The translations under genes were made by a program, and so were the position numbers. The notes under the pieces are model-generated. The model saw only the letters and a list, made by a program, of their open reading frames with translations. It did no database searches and was not told where the DNA came from. DNA of 64,000 nt from Terriglobia bacterium (GTDB lineage Bacteria; Acidobacteriota; Terriglobia; UBA7540), in assembly GCA_035712365.1 (NCBI GenBank), contig DASTAW010000039.1:156587-220586 (forward strand). Reading direction: 5' to 3'. Of this stretch, positions 54,275 through 62,565 are shown one piece after another (within the stretch, counting starts at the first letter, position 1; each line of letters opens with the position of its first letter).

Positions 54275-54967
54275 ATGAAACAATCTGTTCGTCAACTGGT
54301 CCTCAAACTCGCATGGATTGCCGGCCTTGTTTTATGGGCCTGGGCATCCTTTGCCGCGGCGGAAACTGTCTCTGCAAGGCCTCTCGAGGGTAAGGATCAG
54401 CCTGTGATCAGTGTTTGGATCTACGACTACGTGCGTCTTAGCCAGTCGGAACTTGATAAGACGGAGAGTCAAGTAGGGGCGCTCTACGCCGAGGCGGGCG
54501 TGCGGATTGTGTGGAGAGATCACTTCCAAAAGCGTCCCCCTGTTCGGTTCCAACCTGGAAGTCCGAGTGCCGATTTCTTCATTCGAATCCTACGTGTTTC
54601 CATTGTAACGGGACGGATTTCAGGCGCCGACGCGCTGGGGCAGGCGATCATTCCGTCGGGAACTGAAGGGCCTGTACCTGACGGGATTGCAAATGTGTTT
54701 TATGACCGGGTGATGGCTGTTTCCCGGACACGTGGCCCATGTGGAGGGACATTCCTGGGTGATGCCATCGCCCATGAACTGGGCCATCTGCTGCTCGGGC
54801 CCCGCCATTCGGCCGAAGGAATCATGAAAGCCCGTTGGGCATCCGAAGACCTGGAGTTGGCCTCCCAGTGCAAGCTCCGATTCTCGCCGGAACAACTCGC
54901 GGCGCTTCAACAAGCAGCGCGATCATTGCCACGAAGTTCCTTGACGAACGCCGCGGCTGGGCGGTGA
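54275..54967 (+). CDS. Exported HExxH metalloprotease-like protein, copy 1
   Basis: A 230-residue protein with a signal peptide (LAWIAGLVLWAWASFAAAE). Metzincin-like zinc site: HELGH at 167-171 with a further His at 178 (GPRHS), and a GIMKARW Met-turn-like sequence at about 183. The spacing to the third His is one residue longer than the usual HExxHxxGxxH, and the Glu is present. The N-terminal half reads ISVWIYDYVRLSQSELDKTESQV. I know no substrate. ATG 54275 is fixed by the GGGAG in the hairpin. The copy at 55315 shares its 5' flank. Confidence 0.82.
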   Translation: MKQSVRQLVLKLAWIAGLVLWAWASFAAAETVSARPLEGKDQPVISVWIYDYVRLSQSELDKTESQVGALYAEAGVRIVWRDHFQKRPPVRFQPGSPSADFFIRILRVSIVTGRISGADALGQAIIPSGTEGPVPDGIANVFYDRVMAVSRTRGPCGGTFLGDAIAHELGHLLLGPRHSAEGIMKARWASEDLELASQCKLRFSPEQLAALQQAARSLPRSSLTNAAAGR

Positions 54968-55024
54968 TTCTGGCCAGGTGAGACATCTCATTTCAGTAGT
55001 ACCCGGCCAACTGGCGTATTTCGC

Positions 55025-55192
55025 TTACGCCAGAGCTTTCTTGAACACTCGCAGCAGGCCTGACATGGAGCGCTCGGCGGTCTGATGGTCGGCCATGCCG
55101 GGGGCCTCGAACTCGCATTGCAGCGGCATCGTTCCGTCGTAGCGGGCGTGCGCAAGCGCCCGCAGGGCCAGTTGAAGCGCGGCCCTAAGCCG
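55025..55192 (-). pseudogene. Remnant of a protein-coding gene (C-terminal end)
   Basis: On the minus strand an open frame between an in-frame TAG (55193-55195) and a TAA (55025-55027) reads ALRALAHARYDGTMPLQCEF, then EAPGMADHQTAERSM and LLRVFKKALA at the end. It looks like the C-terminus of a real protein, but there is no start codon or upstream part. The pattern recalls TIM-barrel isomerase C-termini, which is a weak guess. It lies between the two duplicated metalloprotease-like genes, so duplication or insertion may have cut it. Confidence 0.5.
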
Positions 55193-55281
55193 CTATAGAT
55201 CAGGGAGTTAACGATTCACGCAGAAGCCAAAGAAAATCCATCCGCCATCCATTGAGCAGTTTCTTCCGTTAGTAGAACTTC

Positions 55282-55314
55282 GGCGCCAACACCAATTCTC
55301 GGGAGGTTGGCGCC
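55282..55314 (+). promoter_or_regulatory. Hairpin enclosing the ribosome binding site, copy 2
   Basis: Arms GGCGCCAA (55282-55289) and TTGGCGCC (55307-55314) are identical to those of copy 1 at 54242-54274. The loop holds GGGAGG at 55301-55306, and the 3' arm abuts ATG 55315. The loops differ at four positions, the arms at none, which suggests that the stem is maintained. About 60 bases further upstream are also conserved between the copies. Confidence 0.7.
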
Positions 55315-56031
55315 ATGAAACAAACGTTGAAAGACGGGCTTGCGTTCGCAGCCTTCGTTGCCACTGTATCGGTTGGGATTTCTCTCTCCAGGTGTGAATG
55401 GGCAGCGGCTCAAACATCCGACAGCGGGACGGAAATTCCAATAATCACGGTATGGCTGTACAACTACGCGGGGATACCAAAGCACACGATGGCGAGGGCG
55501 GAGCGGGAGGTGCAGAAGATCCTGGACGCCGCTGCCATTCGTCTCGAATGGGTCGAGTGCCCGACTTCGGCCGAGGAAGTGAAGGTTCGCCCGATATGTC
55601 AGGAGCTCATGTCCAACGCCGAACTGGGCTTGACAATTCTGCCCACCGCCAGGGGCGTGGCCGATGCATATGTCGACAGGGATTTTGGCATTTCGCAGGT
55701 CTTCAATGACGGACAATTTGGCCACTATGCTTACGTGTTCTATGATCGGGTGCAACATACAGCGGACCTGGCTGACATACCCGCAACTCAACTGCTGGGG
55801 TCCGTCATAGCGCACGAGTTCGGGCACCTCCTGCTGCGCTCGAGCACGCATACCGGGCACGGGATTATGCGCATGCGCTGGGACCGGAACGATTTGAAAG
55901 ATCTCACCTGGGGCCAGTTGAACTTCACACCGGAAGAGGCAGAGACGATTCACGCGGAGGTCCTGCTGCGGCTTCGGTCGGCTGGTGGACTGGCAAAGGC
56001 GCGGCCAGCCGTCGCCCCTCAGCGGCATTAA
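55315..56031 (+). CDS. Exported HExxH metalloprotease-like protein, copy 2
   Basis: A 238-residue paralogue of 54275. Signal peptide (FAAFVATVSVGISLSRCEWAAAQ), then IITVWLYNYAGIPKHTMARAERE, and the zinc site HEFGH at 167-171, the same position as in copy 1, with later His at 179 and 182 and GIMRMRW as Met-turn-like sequence. It differs from copy 1 over most of its length, so the duplication is old, yet the 5' leader is much more alike than the coding parts. Function and substrate unknown; a periplasmic zinc protease is likely but unproven. Confidence 0.82.
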   Translation: MKQTLKDGLAFAAFVATVSVGISLSRCEWAAAQTSDSGTEIPIITVWLYNYAGIPKHTMARAEREVQKILDAAAIRLEWVECPTSAEEVKVRPICQELMSNAELGLTILPTARGVADAYVDRDFGISQVFNDGQFGHYAYVFYDRVQHTADLADIPATQLLGSVIAHEFGHLLLRSSTHTGHGIMRMRWDRNDLKDLTWGQLNFTPEEAETIHAEVLLRLRSAGGLAKARPAVAPQRH

Positions 56032-56252
56032 GCCGGCGCCTGCCCCAACCGTCGCCAAGTGGCGGAAAGGGAGGAAACAAATACCTCTGTAAGGCCGACC
56101 CGCTCGGAATGGATCTGAAACCAGTTCCGGAATCAGCCTACGTCGGGTACGGACCCGCTGGGGGGAGACGCGGAGCAGGTAATGAGCGATAATATGTCCA
56201 GCATCGCCTTGAATAAGCCAATAGCGAAGTTCCGACCTAGAGGAGGGGCTCC

Positions 56253-57194
56253 ATGTCGCTACGAGGTTTCCTTGTAATCACACTTCTAATGGCACTCTCA
56301 TCTCCGACGCCGATGCGAGCAGAGGCACTAGAGCAGCGTCTGTCACCCGGCGAGCATCATGCCACGGTCAACGGAATAAGTTTCTGGTACAAAGTGGCAG
56401 GCCAAGGCCCGGTGCTGGTGGTTCAGGCTCCTGGCTGGGGTCCCGGGTCGTTGTACTTGCAGAACGGGTTGGCTCCGCTCGAGGTGCATTATCGGCTGGT
56501 TTTCTATGATCCGCGTGGCAGTGGCAGATCGAGCCGCCCCGGCGACGCGGCGCGAATGAGCACGGCTGATATGGTGAACGATCTCGACCAGTTACGACAG
56601 TATTGGGGGCTGGATCGCTTGAACCTGATCGGGCATTCGCACGGAGGCGCGATCGTCCTCGACTACGGTGTTCGATATTCGGCCAGGGTTCGCAAACTGG
56701 TTTTGGTGGACACGGATATTTCGGGTTATGACGACGGAAGGGCCGTCAGAAAGGAAATTGATATTCGGCGCAATGACAAACGCTTCAGCGAAGCGATTGC
56801 CGAGGTCAATCGAAACACCATGCCCAAAACCGACGAGGAATTCGGAGCCATTCTTGCCCGTGAACTGCCGCTTTTCTTTTACGATCCGATTGGGAAGGTG
56901 CCCGTTTTCCAGAAGACTTCGCCGAAACCGCCTTCGGCGTGGGTCTACCGCACACTTGACGCTGCAGAGCAAAGGAACCCTATCAACGTGTCAGGCGAGT
57001 TAGGCCGTGTGCGCGCACGAACTCTGATTCTGGTCGGGCGTGAGGATTGGATCTGTCCGGTTTCTGACGCGGAGAAGATACGTGCGGATGTTCACGGTTC
57101 GCAGCTTGTTGTCTTCGAAAAGTGCGGACATTTCCCGTGGATCGAATCCCCGCACGAATTTTTTAGCGCCGTCGTTTCATTTATTGGCCAATAA
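56253..57194 (+). CDS. Exported alpha/beta hydrolase
   Basis: A 313-residue alpha/beta-hydrolase of the prolyl-aminopeptidase/epoxide-hydrolase-like group. Signal peptide (MSLRGFLVITLLMALSSPTPMRAE), nucleophile elbow GHSHGG near residue 133, acid-strand ILVGREDWICPVSDA and the catalytic His in EKCGHFPWIE. The oxyanion-type FYDPRGSGRSSRP is present. GAGGAGG lies close to ATG 56253. It stands alone; substrate unknown. Confidence 0.88.
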   Translation: MSLRGFLVITLLMALSSPTPMRAEALEQRLSPGEHHATVNGISFWYKVAGQGPVLVVQAPGWGPGSLYLQNGLAPLEVHYRLVFYDPRGSGRSSRPGDAARMSTADMVNDLDQLRQYWGLDRLNLIGHSHGGAIVLDYGVRYSARVRKLVLVDTDISGYDDGRAVRKEIDIRRNDKRFSEAIAEVNRNTMPKTDEEFGAILARELPLFFYDPIGKVPVFQKTSPKPPSAWVYRTLDAAEQRNPINVSGELGRVRARTLILVGREDWICPVSDAEKIRADVHGSQLVVFEKCGHFPWIESPHEFFSAVVSFIGQ

Positions 57195-57495
57195 ACCTTA
57201 GCGCGGGGAGGGGCAGTGTCCCCGTCCCCGTCCCCGAAACGTCGAGCGAATCTTTTCGGCAATTGCGGGTTCACTCGCTCCCCTATAGGCGATACACCTC
57301 GTGCGGACGTTACTCGCTCCGACAGAAAACTCATCCTGCGCAAAAGCTACTGGAAGCGCGGGTCGGAGCGGTTTGAACCACCCATTCCCTTTTGCTCGTG
57401 ACAAGCCGTTTGGAGGTATTTTATCGCCTCGTAATCCTCCAGCGTCCTCACGCCTGCTCTCGCATCTACGTTTCCAGAGACATTCTCAGCGGGTA
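57195..57495. other. Intergenic region with a short tandem repeat
   Basis: Contains three GTCCCC units at about 57219-57238. Short frames here have no family support. It leads into the inverted-repeat pair that brackets a dead transposase gene. Confidence 0.35.
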
Positions 57496-57531
57496 GCGGG
57501 TAGCCACGGTCAATGTTGTTCTGACCGTGGG
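57496..57531. repeat. Left 36-bp inverted repeat (REP-like)
   Basis: The sequence begins GCGGGTAGCC and forms its own hairpin, CCACGGTCA/TGACCGTGG. Its exact reverse complement lies at 57816-57851. The GCGGGTA part is doubled just upstream. Together the two copies flank the transposase remnant. Confidence 0.8.
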
Positions 57532-57617
57532 ATCTTCGCAAGGCGGAATAACCACGGGCAAGCAAGCGTTGTCCATAGCTACCAAACTGTGTGAATTTGG
57601 CGGAGATTAGCGTCGCC

Positions 57618-57811
57618 ATGTCGAATGTGCATCGCCTGCGTACCAGGGATCGAATCTTTTATGTGACGGTCAGCTCGCGCCGTTCGGTTCCGTCGTTCGA
57701 TGCGCCCTAATACCCGACGATGATCGACGTCCTGGAGGGCTCGCGAGCAAGGTCCAAGGTTGCCCGATCAAAATTGATTACGTGCGCCTACCGAAGGGAT
57801 GTCGCGGATAA
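57618..57811 (+). pseudogene. Remnant of a REP-associated tyrosine transposase (RAYT/Y1_Tnp)
   Basis: From ATG 57618 the frame reads MSNVHRLRTRDRIFYVTV, then SFDAP, a stop (57708-57710), and YPTMIDVLEGSRARSKV in the same frame, which is the N-terminal pattern of RAYT proteins (MxNVHRLRTRDRIFFVTV...YPxLIDVLE). The central region with the HUH (His-x-His) motif and catalytic Tyr is missing. In the -1 frame KIDYVRLPKGCRG at 57770-57808 resembles the C-terminal IDYxHxNPVxRG stretch. So an internal deletion, a stop and a frameshift have killed the gene. It lies between the two 36-bp inverted repeats. Confidence 0.72.
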
Positions 57812-57815
57812 AAAC

Positions 57816-57851
57816 CCCACGGTCAGAACAACATTGACCGTGGCTACCCGC
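57816..57851. repeat. Right 36-bp inverted repeat (REP-like)
   Basis: Perfect reverse complement of 57496-57531. The two copies lie 284 bases apart in opposite orientation, as in a REP doublet (REPIN/BIME-like), with the dead transposase between them. A CTCGGAATGACGG sequence follows at about 57869, similar to ATCGGAATGACGGGG at about 26265. Confidence 0.8.
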
Positions 57852-57887
57852 TCGTCGCTCCTCGGCTCCTCGGAATGACGGTGAGTC

Positions 57888-57967
57888 GGTAGCGTAGGCC
57901 GCCCTTGCGGTCTGGGGCTTTTATCTGAAAAGAACCGCGGACTTCAAAGGCAGGAGTCCATGCTACC
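57888..57967. repeat. Two-hairpin (three-way junction) repeat, copy 2
   Basis: 80 bases with the same order as copy 1 at 51730-51814: GGTAGC outer arm, first hairpin (TAGGCCG/CGGTCTG, kept by G-U pairs), linker ATCTGAAAAG, second hairpin (GGACT/AGTCC), and GCTACC outer arm. Loop lengths differ while stems are kept. It ends at the stop codon of the S8 peptidase gene. Confidence 0.75.
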
Positions 57968-59859
57968 TAATTTGCGTCGCTCTGCATCTGCTTCAGCAAT
58001 GCGACGGAACGCCTGGCATCGATGTTATGGCGGCGGCCGTCTTTACTTGTGGTGGCGCCGGCAACAATCAGATGGATGGTTTGCTCCGGCGTCAGTTTGG
58101 GATCGAGCGCGATGAGCTTGGCGGCAAGATTTACGACGTTCGGCGAAGCCATCGATGTGCCGGACATGCGCAGGTTGCTTCCGCCGGGAGCTGTGGACTG
58201 GACTTCGTAGCCGTTGGCGTCAACGCGGACCATGGGGCCGTAGCTGGTAAAGCTCGCCTCATCTCCGGCCTGATCCACGGCGCCGACGGTCAGCAGATTG
58301 GGCAGCCTGAACGACGATGGGATGTCCTCGTCGAAGGTACTGTTGCTGTTTGAATTGCCCGCCGCACAAATGAAGAGAATGTCGGGCGCGCTCTTGAGGG
58401 CGTTGTAGAGACCGGCCCGCTCAATGGCAAAGAGCTTCGCGGCGATGGCCTTGCGGTCGGCGGCATCTTTCCCCATGCCGTTCTTTTCGAGCGCCACTTC
58501 GTCGTCGCGCGGGCCGCCACCCCAGCTCATGTTGACAACGCGGATGTGGTTCGAGCGGAACCAATCCACATAGGCCTGATCGTCTTTGGCGGAGCGTTCG
58601 GAAAGTTCCTTGCTGGGCGGCAGGGGAACGTTGTGCCAGTCAAAGGTGATGCGGCCGACCGCCAGCCGGATGGCAGGATTACCTCGCGCCGCGATGCCCG
58701 CCACATGGGTCCCGTGGGAATAAATTGCGAAGAGCTCGAGATTTTCGATGAACGCCGGGACCTCGGATGAGGGCAGGTGGGCGAGCTTCTGGCGCAGGGC
58801 CGTGGCTTCAGGGCTGTCGATGGAGGCCTGGAGGTCGGAAAAGCCCTCCAACTCGCCCAGCATGGAGGGAAGCTCCTTCTTCTGGTCCGGCTTGAGAGGA
58901 AACAGCTCGCCGTGCGCTGGAAAGCCTTTCAGGTCGAAGGCAATGTCGTGAGGATCGTCTTGCGGCCCGGGCCTGGGGACCGTGTAGATGCGACCCGGAA
59001 ACAGCGCGAGGTCGCTGCCGGAATCCCAGATGGCGACGTTGACGGGGGTGAGCTTGTCGGCATGGGTCAGCGTCACGTCGCGGGCCGCCCAGATGTCGGG
59101 CTTCTCGACGTTGTTGGCCGCCACCTCCTGTTTGAGAACCGCGAGCATGGCGGGCATGAGCGGAATCTCGCGTTGGAGAAGGAAACGGTCTGCGACAAGG
59201 CCCCAGGCAAGATCGTTGCTGAGGCTGTGCGACTTGGCGACGGCGGGCTCGACATTGGCTTTGATGCTACCAAGCACCAGCGCCGGAGTAAGAATTTCAA
59301 AGCTGCTCTTCTGCTGCTTGATCCTGGTGCCTACCACGGGCCATGGCAGCGGCTTGATTTCGGCCGCGTAGGCTTTCTGGAACGCCTGAAGGTAGCCGGG
59401 CCCGGAAGTGCGGCTGGTGGCCTTTTGCGCTTCGATCATGGCCCTGACCGCGAGGCCGGTCATCAGTTTGGCGTCCGGCTTGTCCTCGATAACGCGGAGC
59501 TTTTGAATGGTTTCAAGCGCGCCCTGGTTGTCGCCAGCCAGCATCTGCAAATCGAGATGCACGCCCAGCAATTCGCGCAGCGCGGCGTGGTCCTGGACGT
59601 CGTAGTTCGCGAGGACCGTGCCGACGTCCGCCCTTACCCTGGCCGCAAAAGCGCCGAAGGCGGCGTCGCTCGATTGCAGCAGTTCCGTCGCGGTCCCGGC
59701 GATCCGGTAATTGAACCGCGGAAGGTCCGCCTGGGTCTTCACCACCTTCTTTGCCGCGGCTTGAGCGAAAACGAGCGGCGCAGCAGCCGAAATGGCGAGG
59801 ACCGAGACCGTAACCAGGAATGCCAGCAGGACTATGCGGCAAACAAATCGATTCTTCAT
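57967..59859 (-). CDS. Exported subtilisin-like serine peptidase (S8)
   Basis: A 630-residue exported protease. Signal peptide (LLAFLVTVSVLAISAAAPLVFAQ) and a long N-terminal region of about 240 residues without a family match precede the S8 domain. Catalytic residues: D279 in VAIWDSGSD, H382 in YSHGTHVAG and S569 in MSGTSMASP, with the oxyanion Asn in CAAGNSNSNS. Between Asp and His lies an insertion of about 100 residues, longer than in subtilisin. The stop codon overlaps the end of the two-hairpin repeat. ATG 59859 is the frame's start; a weak AGGTATTAGCC site precedes it. Confidence 0.9.
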   Translation of the reverse strand: MKNRFVCRIVLLAFLVTVSVLAISAAAPLVFAQAAAKKVVKTQADLPRFNYRIAGTATELLQSSDAAFGAFAARVRADVGTVLANYDVQDHAALRELLGVHLDLQMLAGDNQGALETIQKLRVIEDKPDAKLMTGLAVRAMIEAQKATSRTSGPGYLQAFQKAYAAEIKPLPWPVVGTRIKQQKSSFEILTPALVLGSIKANVEPAVAKSHSLSNDLAWGLVADRFLLQREIPLMPAMLAVLKQEVAANNVEKPDIWAARDVTLTHADKLTPVNVAIWDSGSDLALFPGRIYTVPRPGPQDDPHDIAFDLKGFPAHGELFPLKPDQKKELPSMLGELEGFSDLQASIDSPEATALRQKLAHLPSSEVPAFIENLELFAIYSHGTHVAGIAARGNPAIRLAVGRITFDWHNVPLPPSKELSERSAKDDQAYVDWFRSNHIRVVNMSWGGGPRDDEVALEKNGMGKDAADRKAIAAKLFAIERAGLYNALKSAPDILFICAAGNSNSNSTFDEDIPSSFRLPNLLTVGAVDQAGDEASFTSYGPMVRVDANGYEVQSTAPGGSNLRMSGTSMASPNVVNLAAKLIALDPKLTPEQTIHLIVAGATTSKDGRRHNIDARRSVALLKQMQSDAN

Positions 59860-60459
59860 TGGCTAATACCTCAGAGCGGGGAATTGGGCCCTGACTTTGT
59901 GCAACTTCGGGCGGCCCGGCCCGCAACCGACGCAATCCGGAACTCGGGACGCACCTGCGGAATGGTGTTGGCTTAGATGCCAGGGTAAAACCGGAATTTG
60001 CATGGTTGATTTTCAGCCCATCCTGAAATGTACCCCCTGGCTGACAATGAATGCAACTGCCATTCGGTCGTGACGACGGTTGGTCCTTATTTCGCGGCAC
60101 GGCCATCCCGTTCGCTTCGCGATCCCGGAGGTGGATAGAGTTGGCCGCAAAGTATATACCGCGGTTTCTATTAGCAGGAGGACACCTCCATCATCGCCAT
60201 GGACCGGGTGGAATGAGTAGAGGCAAGAGCAGAGCCTCTCGCTTCGTGAGAACGCAGATACTACAGGGCGAGCATCTGCGCCAGCCGCGCGGCAAATCGA
60301 CGGGCGCAGTTTGCTCAAACCCAAGTGCCTCCGCCCCGGCTCAAACCGCCCAAAATGCGCCTCGTCTTTTGAAAAACCATGTCGCCCGCGTGTTGTGGAG
60401 ATGCGCGGAGGGACCTTAAATCCGGGGGAACTATCCCTAAATCGCAGAAGGGCCCGGCA
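59860..60459. other. Intergenic region between S8 peptidase and the ACP-KASIII gene
   Basis: 600 bases, with the S8 promoter expected at its left end. Open frames here overlap each other on both strands and lack support. I see no RNA gene or repeat of note. Confidence 0.4.
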
Positions 60460-61743
60460 TCAATGGAGAAGAGTGCCAGCCCAGAGCAGCCCCGGGCCAA
60501 CCGCGGCAACAAAAATCAATGGCCGGCCAGAGGCGGGTCCGGGTGCGTGGACATCCAGCACTTTGCATAGGCTCACACCGCAGGTGGCTGAACCCAGGTT
60601 GCCAAAACTTCGGCTGACCATTTGGATTTTGTTCAGTGGAATTCGTGAGTTTTGGGCGAATGTCTGCACAAGTCGGGGATTAGGTTCGTGCAGCGCAAAA
60701 CTTGTGCCCTCGGAGCGCGGCCGCCCGCTGATTCTCTCCAGTTGGTCGATTGTCCGCGAAAGCATCCCGATGGCGGCCCGGCCCAGATGCTCTCCTCTGA
60801 ACTCGAATTCGAATTTGACCTGCGGCGTCATCGTTACATTCAGTGCTGAAGAATCGCCTCCTGAGCATCCAAAGGCGAAATCCCCGAATACCAAATTACT
60901 ATCCTCCGATCCGCCTCCTGGTCTGAGGGCAAAGGCACATGCGCCGTCACCAAACAATCCGCGAAGCTCACCTGGCGCTCCCACCGAGGTCAGCAGCCGG
61001 CTGTTGACTTCCGAAGCGACGACAAGGGCGATGCCTTGTCCTTGCATCGAAAGAATGGCGCTTGCCAGCCTGAACGCATTCAGCAGCCCTACGCAGGCGC
61101 CTCCAGCGTCCAGGACGGCGCAATTCTCAGGAAGCAAAAGCCGGGTGTGAAGGCGCGGGCCAAACGCGGGCAGCGCCAGAAACGTAGAGCTGACAGCAAC
61201 AAGAACGTCCACGTCTAATGGGTCAATTCGCGCTGCTTCAAGCGCCTTTTCTGCTGCACCCTGGGCCAACGAAAGGTGGTCTTCGGCTTCGGAGGCGATC
61301 TGCAGGAATTCGATGCCCGCTCCGTTCTCGATAGTGCCCGGTGAAAGTCCGCAATCCCTTTCCATTTCCAATCCAGAAATTTTGACTGAACCCACCACCC
61401 ATCCCCACCCTGCGATGCATACTGGAAACGTAGAACGGGGCGGCCGGCTTTCCCGCAGTCCTTCGTGCTCCTGCGCTTTGGCGCGAATGACCCCGTCGCT
61501 TGCCAATTGCGTCAAACTCCTGATCGATTGCGGCAGCCCTTCAGGCCAGGGATTTCCAAAGTTTCCAATCTGCGTCGACTCTTCGATGCCTGTCAGCACT
61601 GCGATCCAGCCCATTGAGTCCAGCAGACCGGTCCGCACTAAATCCGTTTCAGCGGCAGGGGTTGCCGCTTGCGAAGTCAATTCTCTTCTTACAATTTCGC
61701 GTATCCACTGCTCCAATTGGTCCTGGTTTTGGGACGGCTGCAT
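60460..61743 (-). CDS. Fusion of an acyl carrier protein domain and ketoacyl-ACP synthase III
   Basis: A 427-residue fusion. Residues 5-85 look like an acyl carrier protein, with the phosphopantetheine Ser S43 in GLLDSMG. From about 107 (VCIAGWGWVVG) a thiolase-fold KASIII follows. The catalytic triad is C217 in GGACVGL, H352 in HEPNPRL and N382 in FGNLGSAT; spacings of 135 and 30 residues match E. coli FabH (132 and 30). The carrier is normally a separate protein. ATG 61743 lies 12 bases after the upstream gene. The substrate is unknown; starter-unit or acyl-transfer chemistry is likely. No other fatty-acid genes are adjacent. Confidence 0.85.
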   Translation of the reverse strand: MQPSQNQDQLEQWIREIVRRELTSQAATPAAETDLVRTGLLDSMGWIAVLTGIEESTQIGNFGNPWPEGLPQSIRSLTQLASDGVIRAKAQEHEGLRESRPPRSTFPVCIAGWGWVVGSVKISGLEMERDCGLSPGTIENGAGIEFLQIASEAEDHLSLAQGAAEKALEAARIDPLDVDVLVAVSSTFLALPAFGPRLHTRLLLPENCAVLDAGGACVGLLNAFRLASAILSMQGQGIALVVASEVNSRLLTSVGAPGELRGLFGDGACAFALRPGGGSEDSNLVFGDFAFGCSGGDSSALNVTMTPQVKFEFEFRGEHLGRAAIGMLSRTIDQLERISGRPRSEGTSFALHEPNPRLVQTFAQNSRIPLNKIQMVSRSFGNLGSATCGVSLCKVLDVHAPGPASGRPLIFVAAVGPGLLWAGTLLH

Positions 61744-61755
61744 GGCGCTCCTGTT

Positions 61756-62565
61756 TCAGCTTTTTTTCAGGCCATCGAGCCAGAAGTTTTTCGGCTGCGG
61801 GAATAGGGAATCGAGCATCAGCCAGCATTTGGAATCCTTGATTCCGCGGGCCAGCCCGATCCTCGCAAATAAAGCGGGCGAGTGCAAAACGCATTGCCGG
61901 ACGCGCCCATTCAGAAATTCCTGCGCCTGAGCTACCGGATCGTTTTCCCCAAAGCCCGAAATTAGCCGTGCGAGGAATGCCACCCATTCACAATCGACGA
62001 CGGGAAGTCCATTCAGACGCTGGCCTCCCGCAGAACTGACATGCGCGCGAAGTCTGATGCGGCCCGGATCTTCATAGACCTGAAAATAGATGTTCTTCAG
62101 CGCCAGGCCGCAGATGGACCGGTTTCCCTGCCCTGCTGGAATCCAACAATTCCCGCCCGAATGAAGCGGCTGGACTTCGCATCCAAACATCTCTTCCAAA
62201 GTGATCGCGACCTCAGCCTGCTTTATCGCGGCTACCAAGGCAGCCTCATCGAGAGTCCTGTCGGTTTTTTTCAGCCCGTCTGATTCGTGGTCTTCTGTGT
62301 GCGGCGGCTTGATGGAGAGGGCAGGCGTGAGGCGGGCAAGAACGGACTCGCCGCGTTTAAATGACTCCGACCATGCATAACCGTGACCGCGTGGAGGCAT
62401 TGGGCGCACAGATCGGAACGACCCGGATGATACCTGTTCAAGTCCAATCACGCAGTAACCCGGCCCCATCATCGTGATGTCAGACAGAATCAGTTCCTTT
62501 GGGTCCTCTTCGCTTGCGTCCGGTTTGTGGGGCCTTTTCCAGGACCAGATGAGCAACGGTGACAT
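61756..62565 (-). CDS. Probable dual OB-fold protein
   Basis: A 269-residue protein from ATG 62565, preceded by AGGGA. I recognise two OB-like segments: ELILSDITMMGPGYCVIGLEQ near the start, and a C-terminal part with SICGLALKNIYFQVYEDPGR, LPVVDCEW and ARIGLARGIKDSKCWLMLDSLFP. The last stretch resembles dual-OB (DuOB-like) proteins that I recall as nucleic-acid binders encoded next to DUF488 genes. The start overlaps the DUF488 gene by 86 bases, and the domain begins at about 62505, so a later start cannot be excluded. It is followed 12 bases later by the ACP-KASIII fusion. Confidence 0.62.
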   Translation of the reverse strand: MSPLLIWSWKRPHKPDASEEDPKELILSDITMMGPGYCVIGLEQVSSGSFRSVRPMPPRGHGYAWSESFKRGESVLARLTPALSIKPPHTEDHESDGLKKTDRTLDEAALVAAIKQAEVAITLEEMFGCEVQPLHSGGNCWIPAGQGNRSICGLALKNIYFQVYEDPGRIRLRAHVSSAGGQRLNGLPVVDCEWVAFLARLISGFGENDPVAQAQEFLNGRVRQCVLHSPALFARIGLARGIKDSKCWLMLDSLFPQPKNFWLDGLKKS

